From DASZQY01 sp963843565 (GTDB lineage Bacteria; Pseudomonadota; Alphaproteobacteria; Rhizobiales; Kaistiaceae): DNA of 64,000 nucleotides. The notes below the pieces were generated by a model. It was not told the origin of the DNA and ran no database searches. It was given only the letters and a program-made list of their open reading frames with translations. The translations under genes and the position numbers were made by a program. The first letter of the stretch is position 1, and each line of letters starts with the position of its first letter. Shown here piece after piece: positions 37,157-47,354 of this stretch. The DNA lies in NCBI GenBank assembly GCA_963843565.1, contig CAWJKY010000004.1, positions 62,001 through 126,000 on the forward strand, given 5' to 3'.

Positions 37157-37838
37157 TCAGCCACGCTTGCGCATCTTGCGGTACGCCCCCTTTGCGATGC
37201 GCGCCGCCCAGGACCGGATGCTGTAATACGGAGTGGGTGACCGGATTGGATCCGGCCCGACGAGTTCGGCCACGTCCTTGGCCCGCCTGACCGGGAACTG
37301 GCTCGTCCACTCGAAGCCTTCGATCATAAACGGCATGAGGTTCAGGACCATTGTGTCGTGACCGACGTCCAGCGCGTCCCGAAACTTCCGCTGGATCGGA
37401 GCGAACGCGTCGAGACTCTGCTCCTTTTTCGGGAGGTAAATCAGCGTATTGCCGACACGTTTCACATAGCTCAGATGATGGCCGAAATTGTAGAGGTACT
37501 CATAGAGGATCGTCGGGTATTCTAGGTATCCTTTGGGGGCAACGCGAAACAGCTCGGAAACGAAGCCCTCGACGTCGGGTACGTGCTCAATAACGTGGGA
37601 GCATACAACATAGTCGAAAGAATTGTCGTCGAAGGGAAAGCGACTTCCGCTGTAGTAGATCACCTGCTTGTCGGTTTTGAGAGCCTCGGTGTAACCGCGC
37701 TGGGCGCGCACTTCTTCGGGATCGCGAAAATCGTATTCCAGCAGGACGTTCCGACCTGGGATATGGCCGGCCACCCGGACCCACCTCGAGGACGCGATCT
37801 TCAGGGGAAATGGAGGCGATCAGGTTCGGATAGAACAT
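37157..37838 (-). pseudogene. SAM-dependent methyltransferase, frameshifted
   Basis: One frame begins at 37838 with MFYPNLIASISPEDRVLEVG, the SAM-binding motif I. After about 30 residues the homologous sequence continues one base out of phase as VLLEYDF, then FDYVVCSHVIEHVPDVEGF. Removing one A from GAACGTC (minus strand, 37745-37751) restores a single frame of about 226 codons with SDVLLEYDFRDPEE at the join. This is either a real broken gene or a sequence error. The target would be a sugar or a lipid-linked glycan. Its neighbours are a GT4 gene and a fucosyltransferase gene. Confidence 0.75.
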
Positions 37839-37886
37839 TCGGGTCAGTCTCCGTGATGCGCGGTCATGTTGCCCTGAGGCACGCCT

Positions 37887-38765
37887 TCACAGCCGCTGCC
37901 ATGCCGCCGGAATCAGGTCTTTGGTGTCGTTTGCGGCACCTTTGAACCATCGTTTCGGGGCGATTACGCGTTTGTCCGGGCGCGGGTTGAGCCAGGCTCC
38001 CCACCAGCTGAACGAACTGTTGGCAATGATGTGATGGCGGCAAAGGGCCATCAGGTGGAGGTCCTGGCAGTCGCAACCATCTTCCGACCGCTCGACGAAG
38101 GTCGCCGACACGAATTCCGGCAGGTTGGATTTGGCCCACGCGACCTCATCGCCGAACACGAAGTAATGGGGGTCGACTACGACCTTTTCGATCTCGAACT
38201 TGGCGCGCGCATACCATGACGGTTCGCAAGTTCCATGATAAGCGTACGCTGCTGGGTTGCTAACGTAATCGCCCCGACGGACGTGCACTGACACGGAATT
38301 CATGTTGCAAATTTCATCGGCGACTGCCTGCCGGTCGGCGGTCAACGGTCCGGCCAGCTGAAAATCCGCGCGAATTATATCGCGATGAGTGGCGAAATAC
38401 CTTTCGCTTTGCCAGTTGCCATAAAGGAGGGCCGGCGGCTCCGCCTCAAGAACAGTTTGGTCGTATGAAAAGCTTCTCTCTACTACATATGTTCGCGGCG
38501 CAAGCCAGCGTGGCAGTCGGCGCAAAACGCGTGCGACGAGTTCTAGCCTGGCAGGTAGCTCCGTCGGAGCAGCGATTCCAGCATCGATGCGAAGACCCGA
38601 CAACGCATAAGGCCGCTCGACCTCCCGACCGACCGAGCGCGCGTCCAGGAACAATGGGACACCGCGGCTAATCGCGAGACTTCTCCCCACCGCATATTGG
38701 AACATCTGATTGCCAAGTCCCCCCGACAGGGCCGTGACAAAAGCCCTTGGCGTCGGCAGCTTCAA
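37887..38765 (-). CDS. Alpha-1,2-fucosyltransferase (GT11)
   Basis: The 292-residue protein is a GT11 fucosyltransferase, which moves fucose from GDP-fucose to galactose or a similar acceptor. FVTALSGGLGNQMFQYAVGR near the start is the family signature. HVRRGDY at 161-167 is the GDP-fucose-binding motif. IIANSSFSWWGAWL near the end is the third GT11 motif. The TTG at 38765 overlaps the upstream stop (TTGA) and gives the usual family length. A longer frame into the upstream gene is not needed. GDP-fucose would come from the gmd-fcl pair at 30.6-32.6 kb. Confidence 0.88.
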   Translation of the reverse strand: MKLPTPRAFVTALSGGLGNQMFQYAVGRSLAISRGVPLFLDARSVGREVERPYALSGLRIDAGIAAPTELPARLELVARVLRRLPRWLAPRTYVVERSFSYDQTVLEAEPPALLYGNWQSERYFATHRDIIRADFQLAGPLTADRQAVADEICNMNSVSVHVRRGDYVSNPAAYAYHGTCEPSWYARAKFEIEKVVVDPHYFVFGDEVAWAKSNLPEFVSATFVERSEDGCDCQDLHLMALCRHHIIANSSFSWWGAWLNPRPDKRVIAPKRWFKGAANDTKDLIPAAWQRL

Positions 38766-39766
38766 ATCTCCCCCCGGAGCAGCCGTTTGCTCTGGCGCGT
38801 CAGCTCCAGCACCCGATCCGGCAGCGCACGCCGCACCAGCCGCGACCAAAGCCGTCGCCGTATGCGAGCGTAGCTGGCACGGAATTCACTAGACCATCCG
38901 ACAGGTGGGCCGCCAACCGCGGCTGCAGCATCACGCCAAAGCGTAACCGCTTCTATGCCGCCCTGCCCAGTTCGGTCTGCAGAAAGACCATGATATAGGC
39001 ACGCCAAGCCCAAGCATTCTTCCTCGCCGACTTTGGGCCCTAGCGCACTTCTCAGATTTCTTGCTGAAATCGTGACGACGTTTGCGGCGATTTCGGAGCT
39101 AGAAGCCCTGCTGATGCTCCCGGGATGTTCGTGGTACGCTAACAGGACCTCAGGAAGGTTAGCCACTTCGTGCCGAGCTGCAATGCGCGACCAGAATTCG
39201 TAGTCCTCTGGAGATACGGTCGAGCGCTCCACTTTGTAGCCCCCCAGACTCTTCGCAATATCGGCGCGCATCATGATTGAGGAGTGGACGAAAGGATTGT
39301 CGACGAGCAGTTCCAACTTTAGCGCGGCACTGCTCGCAGGGTGGCGATGAAATCGATGAGTCCGCTGGTCGCCCACGTAGATCTGCGCCCAAGTGCCGAG
39401 CAGCGCCACGTCAGGATGCGCTTCCATGTAGCCGACCTGCCGCGCCAGCCGATCGGGGAACGAACAATCATCCTGATCGAGCCGCGCCACATATCGCCCT
39501 CTCGCCAGCGCAATTCCGCGGTTCAAAGTCGCCGCAAGCCCCTGATTGGACTGTCTGAAGCGGCGGATGCGGGGGTCGCTGAAGCTCGCGATCAGAGCAG
39601 CCGAACCATCCTTTGAGCCATCGTCAATCACGATGAACTCAGCGTTGCCCAAGCTCTGCACCACCAGGGATTCGACGGCCGCGCAAAGAGTCTCCTCGCC
39701 ATTGTACACCGGGACAATAACGCTCACATCCGGGAACATCGCCACACCGCCACCACCCTGTTCCAC
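38762..39766 (-). CDS. Glycosyltransferase family 2
   Basis: The 334-residue enzyme starts its domain with VSVIVPVYNGEETLCAAVES. FIVIDDGSKDGSA and VARLDQDDCSFPDRL are the two Asp motifs that bind the nucleotide sugar and metal. SPEDYEFWSRIA is the catalytic region. The last 100 residues are helical and basic, perhaps for membrane contact. The GTG at 39766 lies directly after the upstream stop. ATG 39739 is the alternative. The stop overlaps the fucosyltransferase start, so the two enzymes may act in sequence. Confidence 0.85.
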   Translation of the reverse strand: MEQGGGGVAMFPDVSVIVPVYNGEETLCAAVESLVVQSLGNAEFIVIDDGSKDGSAALIASFSDPRIRRFRQSNQGLAATLNRGIALARGRYVARLDQDDCSFPDRLARQVGYMEAHPDVALLGTWAQIYVGDQRTHRFHRHPASSAALKLELLVDNPFVHSSIMMRADIAKSLGGYKVERSTVSPEDYEFWSRIAARHEVANLPEVLLAYHEHPGSISRASSSEIAANVVTISARNLRSALGPKVGEEECLGLACLYHGLSADRTGQGGIEAVTLWRDAAAAVGGPPVGWSSEFRASYARIRRRLWSRLVRRALPDRVLELTRQSKRLLRGEI

Positions 39767-39769
39767 AAC

Positions 39770-40501
39770 TCACTTCTTCCTAGCGGTGACGTGCAACCCA
39801 AACGCCACGACCTCATCACTACCACTGTCTCGTTTTGACATGCGATTTATCGCGAACAAAAGCACCGCAGTTGCGGCTTTCAACATCACGCCCGATCGCC
39901 GTCCCCCATACTGTCGACCCATCGAACTCAGCCGACGAAGCTCCTGCCCTAAAAACTCAAAGTAATTCCCGTTACTAGTAATTTCAATATCGCCAAACCC
40001 GTGTTGAGCCAAATGATAAAGATAGTAATAACGGTTGAAGCCCGTTGCGAAATGATATGGAGCGAAATGCGTGAAGCTCAAAAACGGAGCCGTGATGATG
40101 ACAATCCCATCGGCCTTCAGCAACCGGCTAAACTCTTTTACGGCCAAGCCCGGGTCTGGAATGTGTTCAAACACCTCCGTGCAAAGGATGGCGTCAAACT
40201 CGCCATCCCCTACCGGAATCGAGGTTATGTCAGAAACGATATCAATCTGACTCACATCCCAGCTCTTCGTCTGCAGCCCCGATCCATCGCCCACCCCCTC
40301 ATATTGAGAGAAATCCTGAGAAACATATTCCAAATGCGAGCAAAACACCTTATATTGGCACTCTCCAGCCCCCGCATCCAGAATCTTCGCCCCGGCGGGA
40401 ATCGCTTCGAGCTTAGACTGCACCCACCGATGGCGAGACACTTCGTTCTTAAGTCCAACGTCGACGACCTCACGAAAATATCGCCGGATTATCCCAATCA
40501 C
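39770..40501 (-). CDS. Class I SAM-dependent methyltransferase
   Basis: The 243-residue protein has ILDAGAGECQYK as motif I and FDAILCTEVFEHIPDPGLAV as motif IV, both typical of Methyltransf_11-type enzymes. A hydrophobic stretch near the C terminus (GVMLKAATAVLLFAINRM) may bind the membrane or a lipid-linked substrate. GTG 40501 overlaps the stop of the upstream fused gene (GTGA), so I prefer it to a start ten codons earlier. The surrounding DNA is clearly more AT-rich than at 58-60 kb. The substrate is unknown. Confidence 0.78.
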   Translation of the reverse strand: MIGIIRRYFREVVDVGLKNEVSRHRWVQSKLEAIPAGAKILDAGAGECQYKVFCSHLEYVSQDFSQYEGVGDGSGLQTKSWDVSQIDIVSDITSIPVGDGEFDAILCTEVFEHIPDPGLAVKEFSRLLKADGIVIITAPFLSFTHFAPYHFATGFNRYYYLYHLAQHGFGDIEITSNGNYFEFLGQELRRLSSMGRQYGGRRSGVMLKAATAVLLFAINRMSKRDSGSDEVVAFGLHVTARKK

Positions 40502-42138
40502 CGCGCCACCCCTCCCTTGCCGCGCATCCAACGATCCGCATCAACAAATATTGAATTTATGTAAGTATCCGCATACGCGATATAATTCTTCGACTTAATT
40601 AGATCGATCAGTGTCGAATTCTTCCTTCCCTCGCCAATTGCGTTGTAGTCAATCGTTTCGACACATATCACCGCCGGTCGCATGCGCTCGAAATCTATGG
40701 CGCCAACAATCTCCGCGTCGAGCCCCTCTACGTCAATGGAGAGGAAGTCGGGAGGCGCAACATCAAAATATCGGCCGATTATCTCGCCAATCGGCACGAT
40801 TGGAACGGTCCGGACCTCATCGATCCTATGTGTGCCAAGCCGCTCGTGCCTACTCGCTTCGTCTTCGGAAAAGGTGTTGAGCGTCCTCTCCGACATCAAG
40901 AAGAATTTGGCGTCGGGCCTCCGAGTAGCGCCGACGCCCGCATTGATATGTATGTCTCTCGGTCGCTTCCGCGACAACAGGCGATGAAGCGCCGGGTCGG
41001 GCTCAACGGTCACGCCTGAGTTTCCCCGCCTATAAAACGCGAAGGTATTGCTGAAACGAAAGGGATGGTTTGCACCAACATCTAGATAAGTCGGATGCTC
41101 GATGCCCATGGCCCTCAATGCGAAGTCGACGATCAGATCTTCGCCGCACTGCGAATAGCTCTCGGATCGTGAAAGGCTGGGCAGCACGTCTGTTGCAATC
41201 CGACGCAATTGGTTTCGGGTGCGGCGCGCGAATGAAAATGCGCGAGCTAGCATCCGATGGTGCACCTTCGATTGCTCTGGATATTCGGTTGCAAGATGCG
41301 CAACCAGCTTGCCGCTTTTGGCCAGAACACCGAAAACGAGCGCTGCCTTTTCACGCAACGTGAGAGTGTTGCATCGCAGAGTTGAATGCAACATTCGAAA
41401 CACGAACTGACGGTACGAAAGGTTGGTCGTGTCGCCGGCGCTCGCTTTCGGGATGTACCTCTCTGATGTGACACCGGCTCGGTATGTGGCACCGGGCCTC
41501 GTGATCACGCCGTCCGCAAGTATTGTCGAATAGACGAGGAAGCAGTCTGCCAAGTCAAATGTGGCTTCATCGAAACGCCTCAGAAGTGCCTCTCGCCTGT
41601 GCAGCCCATAGATGAGCCCAGGCTGCATGTCCGAGAGGTACCTCGACGCATTCTGGACCGTAGTGAATTGGGGGCCCAACTCGGGAACTTGCGTGACTGA
41701 TCGAGCGCCAGATGTGAGAAGTTCGACTTCCATATCCGATGCCAGCAGATCGGCATCACCGATGTTGCCAACGCAAAACTCGACGAAGTGTTCGGCCCAC
41801 CAATCATCGTCTGCAGCCCACAAAAAGAATTCACCGTTGGCCTGTTGAAGAACAAGATGGAAATTCGCGAGCCGACCAACGTTTTCCTTCTGCCGACTCG
41901 CCCGTACACGGCTGTCGGCAGCTGAGACACGGGTTATTATTTCGCCGACCGCCGGGTCAGTCGAAGCGTTGTCTGATACAATGACTTCTAGGTTCGGGTA
42001 GCTCTGGCCGAGCACGTTTTCCAATCTCTTTTGGAGCAGGTCAGGTCGATTGAAGGTCGGGATCCCGACGCTGACTAAAGGCATTGTTGGGCGGGAAATC
42101 GCAACGTCAGGCGGCGCCGATTTCATTGCAGCCGCCAA
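40498..42138 (-). CDS. Fusion of a GT2 glycosyltransferase and an FkbM methyltransferase
   Basis: The 546-residue protein carries a GT2 domain at about 18-270, with PLVSVGIPTFNRPDLLQKRL, VIVSDNASTDPAVG and FLWAADDDWWAEHF. An FkbM methyltransferase domain follows at about 325-535, with SQCGEDLIVDFALRAMG, YLDVGANHPFRFSNT and FLSIDVEGLDAEIVGAIDF. A helical linker joins them. The likely role is to add a sugar and methylate it, or to methylate the growing end and so limit chain length. This order of events is inferred. It is the first of a run of overlapping minus-strand genes. The DNA is AT-rich relative to the locus ends. Confidence 0.85.
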   Translation of the reverse strand: MAAAMKSAPPDVAISRPTMPLVSVGIPTFNRPDLLQKRLENVLGQSYPNLEVIVSDNASTDPAVGEIITRVSAADSRVRASRQKENVGRLANFHLVLQQANGEFFLWAADDDWWAEHFVEFCVGNIGDADLLASDMEVELLTSGARSVTQVPELGPQFTTVQNASRYLSDMQPGLIYGLHRREALLRRFDEATFDLADCFLVYSTILADGVITRPGATYRAGVTSERYIPKASAGDTTNLSYRQFVFRMLHSTLRCNTLTLREKAALVFGVLAKSGKLVAHLATEYPEQSKVHHRMLARAFSFARRTRNQLRRIATDVLPSLSRSESYSQCGEDLIVDFALRAMGIEHPTYLDVGANHPFRFSNTFAFYRRGNSGVTVEPDPALHRLLSRKRPRDIHINAGVGATRRPDAKFFLMSERTLNTFSEDEASRHERLGTHRIDEVRTVPIVPIGEIIGRYFDVAPPDFLSIDVEGLDAEIVGAIDFERMRPAVICVETIDYNAIGEGRKNSTLIDLIKSKNYIAYADTYINSIFVDADRWMRGKGGVAR

Positions 42139-42735
42139 CCTAAGCCCACCGCCCGGGCCGCCACGCCTTCGGGCAGCTGCGCCCCGGTAAGCGTCCGACC
42201 CAGTCCGTCCGCCCGATGAAGCAAACGCTCTGCCGTCAACTCGACATCGCGGGTGGCATCGTCATCGTGAGCCGGAAAATAGATGTGCCCAGGGCCCGAG
42301 CAATCCGGAGCACGCCGCTGCCGCGTCCTGATCACGTCGCATCCACCCATGCCCACCAACGCCCGGCGCCCCGCCCCTTCGCCACCATCAAAATCCGAGT
42401 CGAAGACGACCGTAAACTACGGCGCGAACAACCCTCACCGCCTTCCATGATCTAGCGACCTTACAGCAGAAGCACGCAGTGAAGTTTCTAATGCCACGGC
42501 TATTGCAGCCAATTGACAACGTACCACGCATCGACCCGCCACGCACTCGGCGACAGCCTTTAGCGCGGCACCCACTTCCCCGAGGATAGTGGTACCAAGT
42601 CCCCCTCCCATCAGCAACACCCTCACCGCACTCCCGGCATCGACACGCCGAACTCACCGTCGGAAGCGGTGTAGCCCCTTTGCGCAACTCTCCGAGGAGC
42701 CCGAACTGAACGCCGCTCAAACGGACACGAACAGG
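42139..42735. other. Gap with possible decayed coding sequence
   Basis: No intact gene is seen in 597 bases. Two short minus-strand frames (42123-42359 and 42435-42626) have protein-like composition, one starting MRVLLMGGGLG, but no ribosome site or known family. They could be parts of a decayed gene. Confidence 0.4.
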
Positions 42736-44529
42736 TCAAGGTGGCTCGCGGTCGTGGTTGGCTGCGCCCCCAGCCAAGGCGCTATAGCCTTCTACGCGCC
42801 TCACGCGACAATCGGCCACCTCGAACAGGAGATCACAACTGCGCAACGTCGTTAACCTATGCGCAACCATTACAATAGTCAGTTCGGGCCCAAGAGATTC
42901 GATGGCGCTTATCAACGCCTCCTCGGTCGTGTTATCCAGTGCGCTGGTGGCTTCGTCCAGGATGATCACGTCCGCTTCCTTATATAATGCGCGCGCGACG
43001 CCAATTCTCTGACGCTGTCCTGCCGAAAGCCGCACTCCCCGTTCTCCCACCGTGGTCTGGTACCCCTGCGGCCAGCTCAATATTGTTTTGTCGATCTGAG
43101 CTGCTGCCGCCGCGGCCCGCATACGATCGATATCACGTTCCTCAGAAGGAACACCAAGAGCAATATTTTCGGCGACGGTTCCGTCGGAGAGAAATATACT
43201 CTGGGGTACATGAGCGATGTGGCGCCTCCAACTTGACTGAAGCGCCTCGTCAACCGTCATTCCGTCGACAAGCAGACTGCCACTGGAAGGAGACAACAGA
43301 CCCATAATGACATCAAGCATCGTGCTCTTGCCGCCGCCCGTCGTTCCGAACACACCAACTCGCGCGCCTTTCGGAATTCGAAGCGACACGTCTCGAAGGA
43401 CAACGGGACCGGTAGGCGAATATGCGAATCCGACATCCTTGAGTTCGATGAAACGGTTGAATTGCACCGGCCTAGCACCTTCGGCAGCCGCTGACGGCAT
43501 ACGCTGATCCAACAACTCGCTTACATCATGAAGGGAAGCCTCGCTGCCGCGAATTGTGGCGACGGCCGAGTATATCTGCTGCAGCAAAGGCAATAGTCGC
43601 TGGGCTCCAACGGCAAGAACCCCCAATATTGGAATTGCCGAGGATACAGCGCCCCCTCGAGTAATTACGAATGCAATTGCGGCAATAAGCACCATACCGA
43701 CCGTCTCGACGACAAAGCGGGGGCTTCCTGCTATGACCACATTGTTGCCCATGGCGAGTTTGTAGGGTCGATCCGCAGATCGATATATTCTGGTGAATGT
43801 CTCCTGGGTTCCGTCGATCAAGACATCTCGGATGCCGCCAAGCCCTTCCTGGAGAGCCTGGAGGGCTCGCGCATATTCGCCTACTATAATGTCACTGTTA
43901 CGCTTCAACCGTCCCCGCACTGCCGCAAGGATCACCAGATAGGTGCCGGCAAACGTCACGCCGGTGGCAATCGCTATTACCGGAGCGGTCCAGAGAAGCA
44001 CGACGACGACGCTTAATCCAACCAGGAACGATGTCAACAGGGTCAGAAGTTGGGCGATGATGTTCGAAGCAACGGCCATGGTCTTGTTCGTGATGCCGCT
44101 GATTAGAGTGCTGCTATTTTGCATCAAGTGTGTTCGGTAAGGCTGATACAATGTTCGCCGATAAGCCTCCGCGCTTAGCTCCGCGCCGATGCCGAACGAA
44201 TATCGAGTATTTGCATAAAGGACAGCGAGGCGAATGGTTCCCGCGAACAGCGAGGCAGCGCAGAAACCAATCGTGATTGCGAGTGTAATAGTCGATCGGT
44301 CTGATGTCGCGATCAACCAGGCGAGGCCCTTGATCGCCGGGTGGTCGAAGACCGTGTCGGGCGCGCTCAGCAGTGCCAGAAGTGGGAAGACCAGCGCCAA
44401 GCTGAACACCTCCGCTGCAGATGCGACAATGGTGAGCCCGAACAGAAGGTAGAATTGCCCTCTTCGTCGCGAAGGGAGTCGCGCCCAGAGTGATCCGATT
44501 GCTTTGAGGAGGGGGCGGTCGTGGCTCAT
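42736..44529 (-). CDS. PglK-like ABC flippase for lipid-linked oligosaccharide
   Basis: The protein of 597 residues fuses a six-helix membrane domain and an ATPase. The ATPase has Walker A GTTGGGKST, the signature LSAGQRQRIGVARAL with Ala in place of the second Gly, Walker B VIILDEATSALD and an H-loop in MVAHRLT. The spacing and the short linker resemble PglK/WlaB, which flips lipid-linked oligosaccharides, rather than the MsbA-like copy at 7.5 kb. It may therefore replace a Wzx flippase, which I do not see in this window. ATG 44529 (MSHDRPLLKAIG) is preferred, and a start 32 codons earlier adds a disordered stretch. Confidence 0.8.
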   Translation of the reverse strand: MSHDRPLLKAIGSLWARLPSRRRGQFYLLFGLTIVASAAEVFSLALVFPLLALLSAPDTVFDHPAIKGLAWLIATSDRSTITLAITIGFCAASLFAGTIRLAVLYANTRYSFGIGAELSAEAYRRTLYQPYRTHLMQNSSTLISGITNKTMAVASNIIAQLLTLLTSFLVGLSVVVVLLWTAPVIAIATGVTFAGTYLVILAAVRGRLKRNSDIIVGEYARALQALQEGLGGIRDVLIDGTQETFTRIYRSADRPYKLAMGNNVVIAGSPRFVVETVGMVLIAAIAFVITRGGAVSSAIPILGVLAVGAQRLLPLLQQIYSAVATIRGSEASLHDVSELLDQRMPSAAAEGARPVQFNRFIELKDVGFAYSPTGPVVLRDVSLRIPKGARVGVFGTTGGGKSTMLDVIMGLLSPSSGSLLVDGMTVDEALQSSWRRHIAHVPQSIFLSDGTVAENIALGVPSEERDIDRMRAAAAAAQIDKTILSWPQGYQTTVGERGVRLSAGQRQRIGVARALYKEADVIILDEATSALDNTTEEALISAIESLGPELTIVMVAHRLTTLRSCDLLFEVADCRVRRVEGYSALAGGAANHDREPP

Positions 44530-44928
44530 TTCTTCAGGCGCCGATGTAGGATTGCGGTTGGTGCGACGTTCGGTGGGTGACATTGGTAAAGATTTCGCGC
44601 GGGTGTTCGACCGAGTTTTAGACACCTGTACTGATCCAGAGGCCGCCTAGTTAGGCAGTTTGAACTGTCGTGAGACAATGTATCATGGCGCCGGCTACGC
44701 CGGCCGTTGCTACGTTGGGTTGTTCAGTTTGAGCCGGCGGCCGCCGATTTGCCACCTGGCGCCCACGCGCCCGCTGTCCTTGCGTCGCCTCGCAATCGCG
44801 CTATTCCTGAACACCGGATCGAGTTCGTCAATCGGTCGGCGCCTGAAGCCCCAACTTTGGGAAGCGGGTCCACGTCTTCGCTCACTTGAATCGCCTAGCT
44901 GCGGGGCCCAGCTTCCGGAAGCGATGCA
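44530..44928. other. Gap between flippase and epimerase genes
   Basis: These 399 bases include a possible 32-codon N-terminal extension of the flippase gene (to 44625). The rest shows no gene and no clear regulatory signal. Confidence 0.4.
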
Positions 44929-45861
44929 TCAACCTCCGAGTTGGTCAACTACCCAAGACCAAGTTTCCGAAAGGCCCAGTTCAATTTTGGTTGACGGAAC
45001 CCAGCCAAATCCGTCTTTTGCGGCACTCGCATCCAGCACGACCCTCGGCACATCAATCGCCCGACCTGGCCGATAAACGACTTCCAGATCGCTGCCCACC
45101 GTTGCACAAACTAGGTCTATTATCTCATTTACACTGCGGCCGATTCCCGACCCAGCGTTGAAGCATCCGTCCTTGCCACTTTCCAGTGCAAGTCGGCACA
45201 AATGGGCCAAGTCCTTCACGTAAATGTAGTCGCGCTCAACGTGGCCGTCGCCCCATATCTCGACCCTTTCGTTGCGTGCCGCCCGCCAAAGCAACGTTCC
45301 AATCAGCCCCTGAACTCCGATGTTTCCTTGGCGCGGTCCGTACGGATTTGAAGGTCGCACGACTACGCAACTGAGGCCATGCAACCGCACCTCACGACGC
45401 AGGAAGTTCTCAATTGCTACCTTCACAATCCCGTAGGAGGTGAACGGCCGGAGCGGATGATCTTCCCTGATTGGATCCGTCTCGGGTACTCCATAGACTG
45501 TCCCGCCAGACGACACGTAAAGAATCCGTCGCACATTCGCAGTTCGCATTTGCTCCAACAACCTGACGGTTCCAACCAGGTTGCCGATGATATCGCCCAC
45601 CGGATCAACGTCCGATGTTGCGGGGACTGTTGTGCTGGCGAGGTGTATTACGGCAGATACGCTTTGAAGCGCCTTTGCAAGCGTCGGAACGTCTTCGAGG
45701 CTTCCACATATGTACCGAAGCCCGGGGGTGGGGGGGCGAAATCCTTCAGGCGAGCGGTCATAAACGACCACCGAATGGCCCGCCGCCAACAACTCTTCGA
45801 CAACATGGGAGCCGATGAAGCCATTCCCACCGATGGCAAGTATAGGTGCCTCTCTGTTCAT
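44929..45861 (-). CDS. NAD-dependent sugar epimerase (GalE-like extended SDR)
   Basis: The 310-residue protein has ILAIGGNGFIGSHVVEELL as the NAD site, SSGGTVYG with the catalytic Ser/Thr, and YGIVKVAIENFLRREV with Tyr and Lys. RPSNPYGPRQG is typical of GalE-like 4-epimerases. It could make UDP-galactose, UDP-GalNAc or a similar donor in the cytoplasm. It might instead be a 4-ketoreductase that makes FucNAc-type sugars from the WbpM-type product. It stands alone between two gaps in an AT-richer region. Confidence 0.78.
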   Translation of the reverse strand: MNREAPILAIGGNGFIGSHVVEELLAAGHSVVVYDRSPEGFRPPTPGLRYICGSLEDVPTLAKALQSVSAVIHLASTTVPATSDVDPVGDIIGNLVGTVRLLEQMRTANVRRILYVSSGGTVYGVPETDPIREDHPLRPFTSYGIVKVAIENFLRREVRLHGLSCVVVRPSNPYGPRQGNIGVQGLIGTLLWRAARNERVEIWGDGHVERDYIYVKDLAHLCRLALESGKDGCFNAGSGIGRSVNEIIDLVCATVGSDLEVVYRPGRAIDVPRVVLDASAAKDGFGWVPSTKIELGLSETWSWVVDQLGG

Positions 45862-46169
45862 ATTTCCTTACGCCGAAAACAATATTGGCGCGATCAATAA
45901 GCCCTCGCGCCGCGCGAGCGTCGTCGGAAACAAAAAAGCGAACGCCGCTGACCAATGTGTACTGCGATTCGTCGACGCATCAGTCTGGCCAACGGATACA
46001 ACCACTTAAGCGTCTTTCGACTTCGCTTCCAACTCTACTGGAGCTTCGCCGCCGCCGCAAGCGTATCGAGTTTGGCCCCGCGGTGGCAGGTTGCAACGTC
46101 AAAACGACACACTGACAGGGGATCGAATTTCTCTTTGCCACTCGTGGGCGTGCCCACCGGGGTACCGGG
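45862..46169. other. Gap between epimerase and Wzy-like genes
   Basis: I see no gene or clear regulatory structure in these 308 bases. It should contain the epimerase promoter on the minus strand. Confidence 0.4.
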
Positions 46170-47354
46170 CTAGTCGCCGGCCAACGGAGGCAGCCCCCCG
46201 AGTTCGAGAAATACCAGTGGGCCGATCATACAAGTCACGAGCGAAATCCACCGCGACGCTCGGCTTTCAAGTGCGCCAAAGCTAAGCCAAAACATGAGCG
46301 GCATCATGTACCTTGGCTGTACGAAGGATCCGTAGGAGATTGAAAATATAGACACGACCAGGATTAGCGCCACCTTCGTTCCCGACGCGTCTCGACTGAA
46401 AACCCTGGATCCCGCCCACAGAAGCCCGGCCAGAAGCACGACGCCAAACTGCCAGTACCCAATGGTTAGGAGATGAATATCCCCGAAGACATTCGCCAAC
46501 TGCGGTCGCAGGCCGAAGTTCAGAACGTTCCCTGCGAGCCGGATCGGATACGAAAAGAGGAAGCCAAAGGACTCAAACTTGTCTCCGGCGATATACTCAC
46601 CTATCTCGACGTTTCTAGCCACCGCGGGATCTACGCCTGCCAGCGCTCTTATCTCCACGAGTGTCATGAGTACAGGAAGCGCGAATAGTGCAATACGTGC
46701 TGGTGTCCGCCCGATCGATTCCCAGCAGAACACGAGCGCCAATGCTAGCAACAGGATAATAGCAAATCCGTCGCGAAAAGGGTAACCAAGCAGAGCAAAC
46801 AGGATCGCCAGTGGCATTCCGCCACGGACCAATGCAAAATAGACGACCAAATTCGACAAAAGGAGCAAGGGAATCTCCTTGTTCGGGAATTGCAGTATTT
46901 CGATTATATACACGTTTGAGGAAACGAGGGCGGTCGCCACAAGTGCGACGTGGCGGGCCTTTTGTGTTTCGAAGAGAAGGGACACCGAGCCGACGAAAAC
47001 CTGAGACGCGCACCAAAGCAGCAACACGTTGACAGCTGTGACCGCCCAGCCCCCAAAAACCCTGACGGGGCCGTACAAGAGAACAACGCCTATCAAGGTC
47101 GTGAGGTTCGGCAAGGCATGCCAGTCGCTCGTCCATGCCAAATCGACAGTCAACTCGAGCCCAACGGCATCGGGCACAAAGAGACCCGAAAAACCCAAGC
47201 TCTTGACCGCTTCCCAATTCGACTGGAACAGGAACGCGCAATACGCAGCTAAGATAATAACGAGAAAAGAAAAGAACCGATATGCCCCCAAACTTAGCTG
47301 TTTGTCGTGCATCGCTGCCCGCCGCCCGTCCGCAAGAGTTTCCGAATCACGCAT
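46170..47354 (-). CDS. Polytopic membrane protein, candidate Wzy polymerase
   Basis: The 394-residue protein has about ten predicted membrane segments separated by short loops and no enzymatic motif, as expected for Wzy polymerases, which vary too much for simple motif calls. A loop of about 40 residues around residue 245 (AGVDPAVARNVEIGEYIAGD) is the largest hydrophilic part. SYGSFVQPRYMMPL near the C terminus resembles segments in EpsG/Wzy-like proteins. The main support is its 8-base overlap with the Wzz-like gene, because chain-length regulators are often beside the polymerase. A start at 47312 is an alternative. Confidence 0.6.
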   Translation of the reverse strand: MRDSETLADGRRAAMHDKQLSLGAYRFFSFLVIILAAYCAFLFQSNWEAVKSLGFSGLFVPDAVGLELTVDLAWTSDWHALPNLTTLIGVVLLYGPVRVFGGWAVTAVNVLLLWCASQVFVGSVSLLFETQKARHVALVATALVSSNVYIIEILQFPNKEIPLLLLSNLVVYFALVRGGMPLAILFALLGYPFRDGFAIILLLALALVFCWESIGRTPARIALFALPVLMTLVEIRALAGVDPAVARNVEIGEYIAGDKFESFGFLFSYPIRLAGNVLNFGLRPQLANVFGDIHLLTIGYWQFGVVLLAGLLWAGSRVFSRDASGTKVALILVVSIFSISYGSFVQPRYMMPLMFWLSFGALESRASRWISLVTCMIGPLVFLELGGLPPLAGD

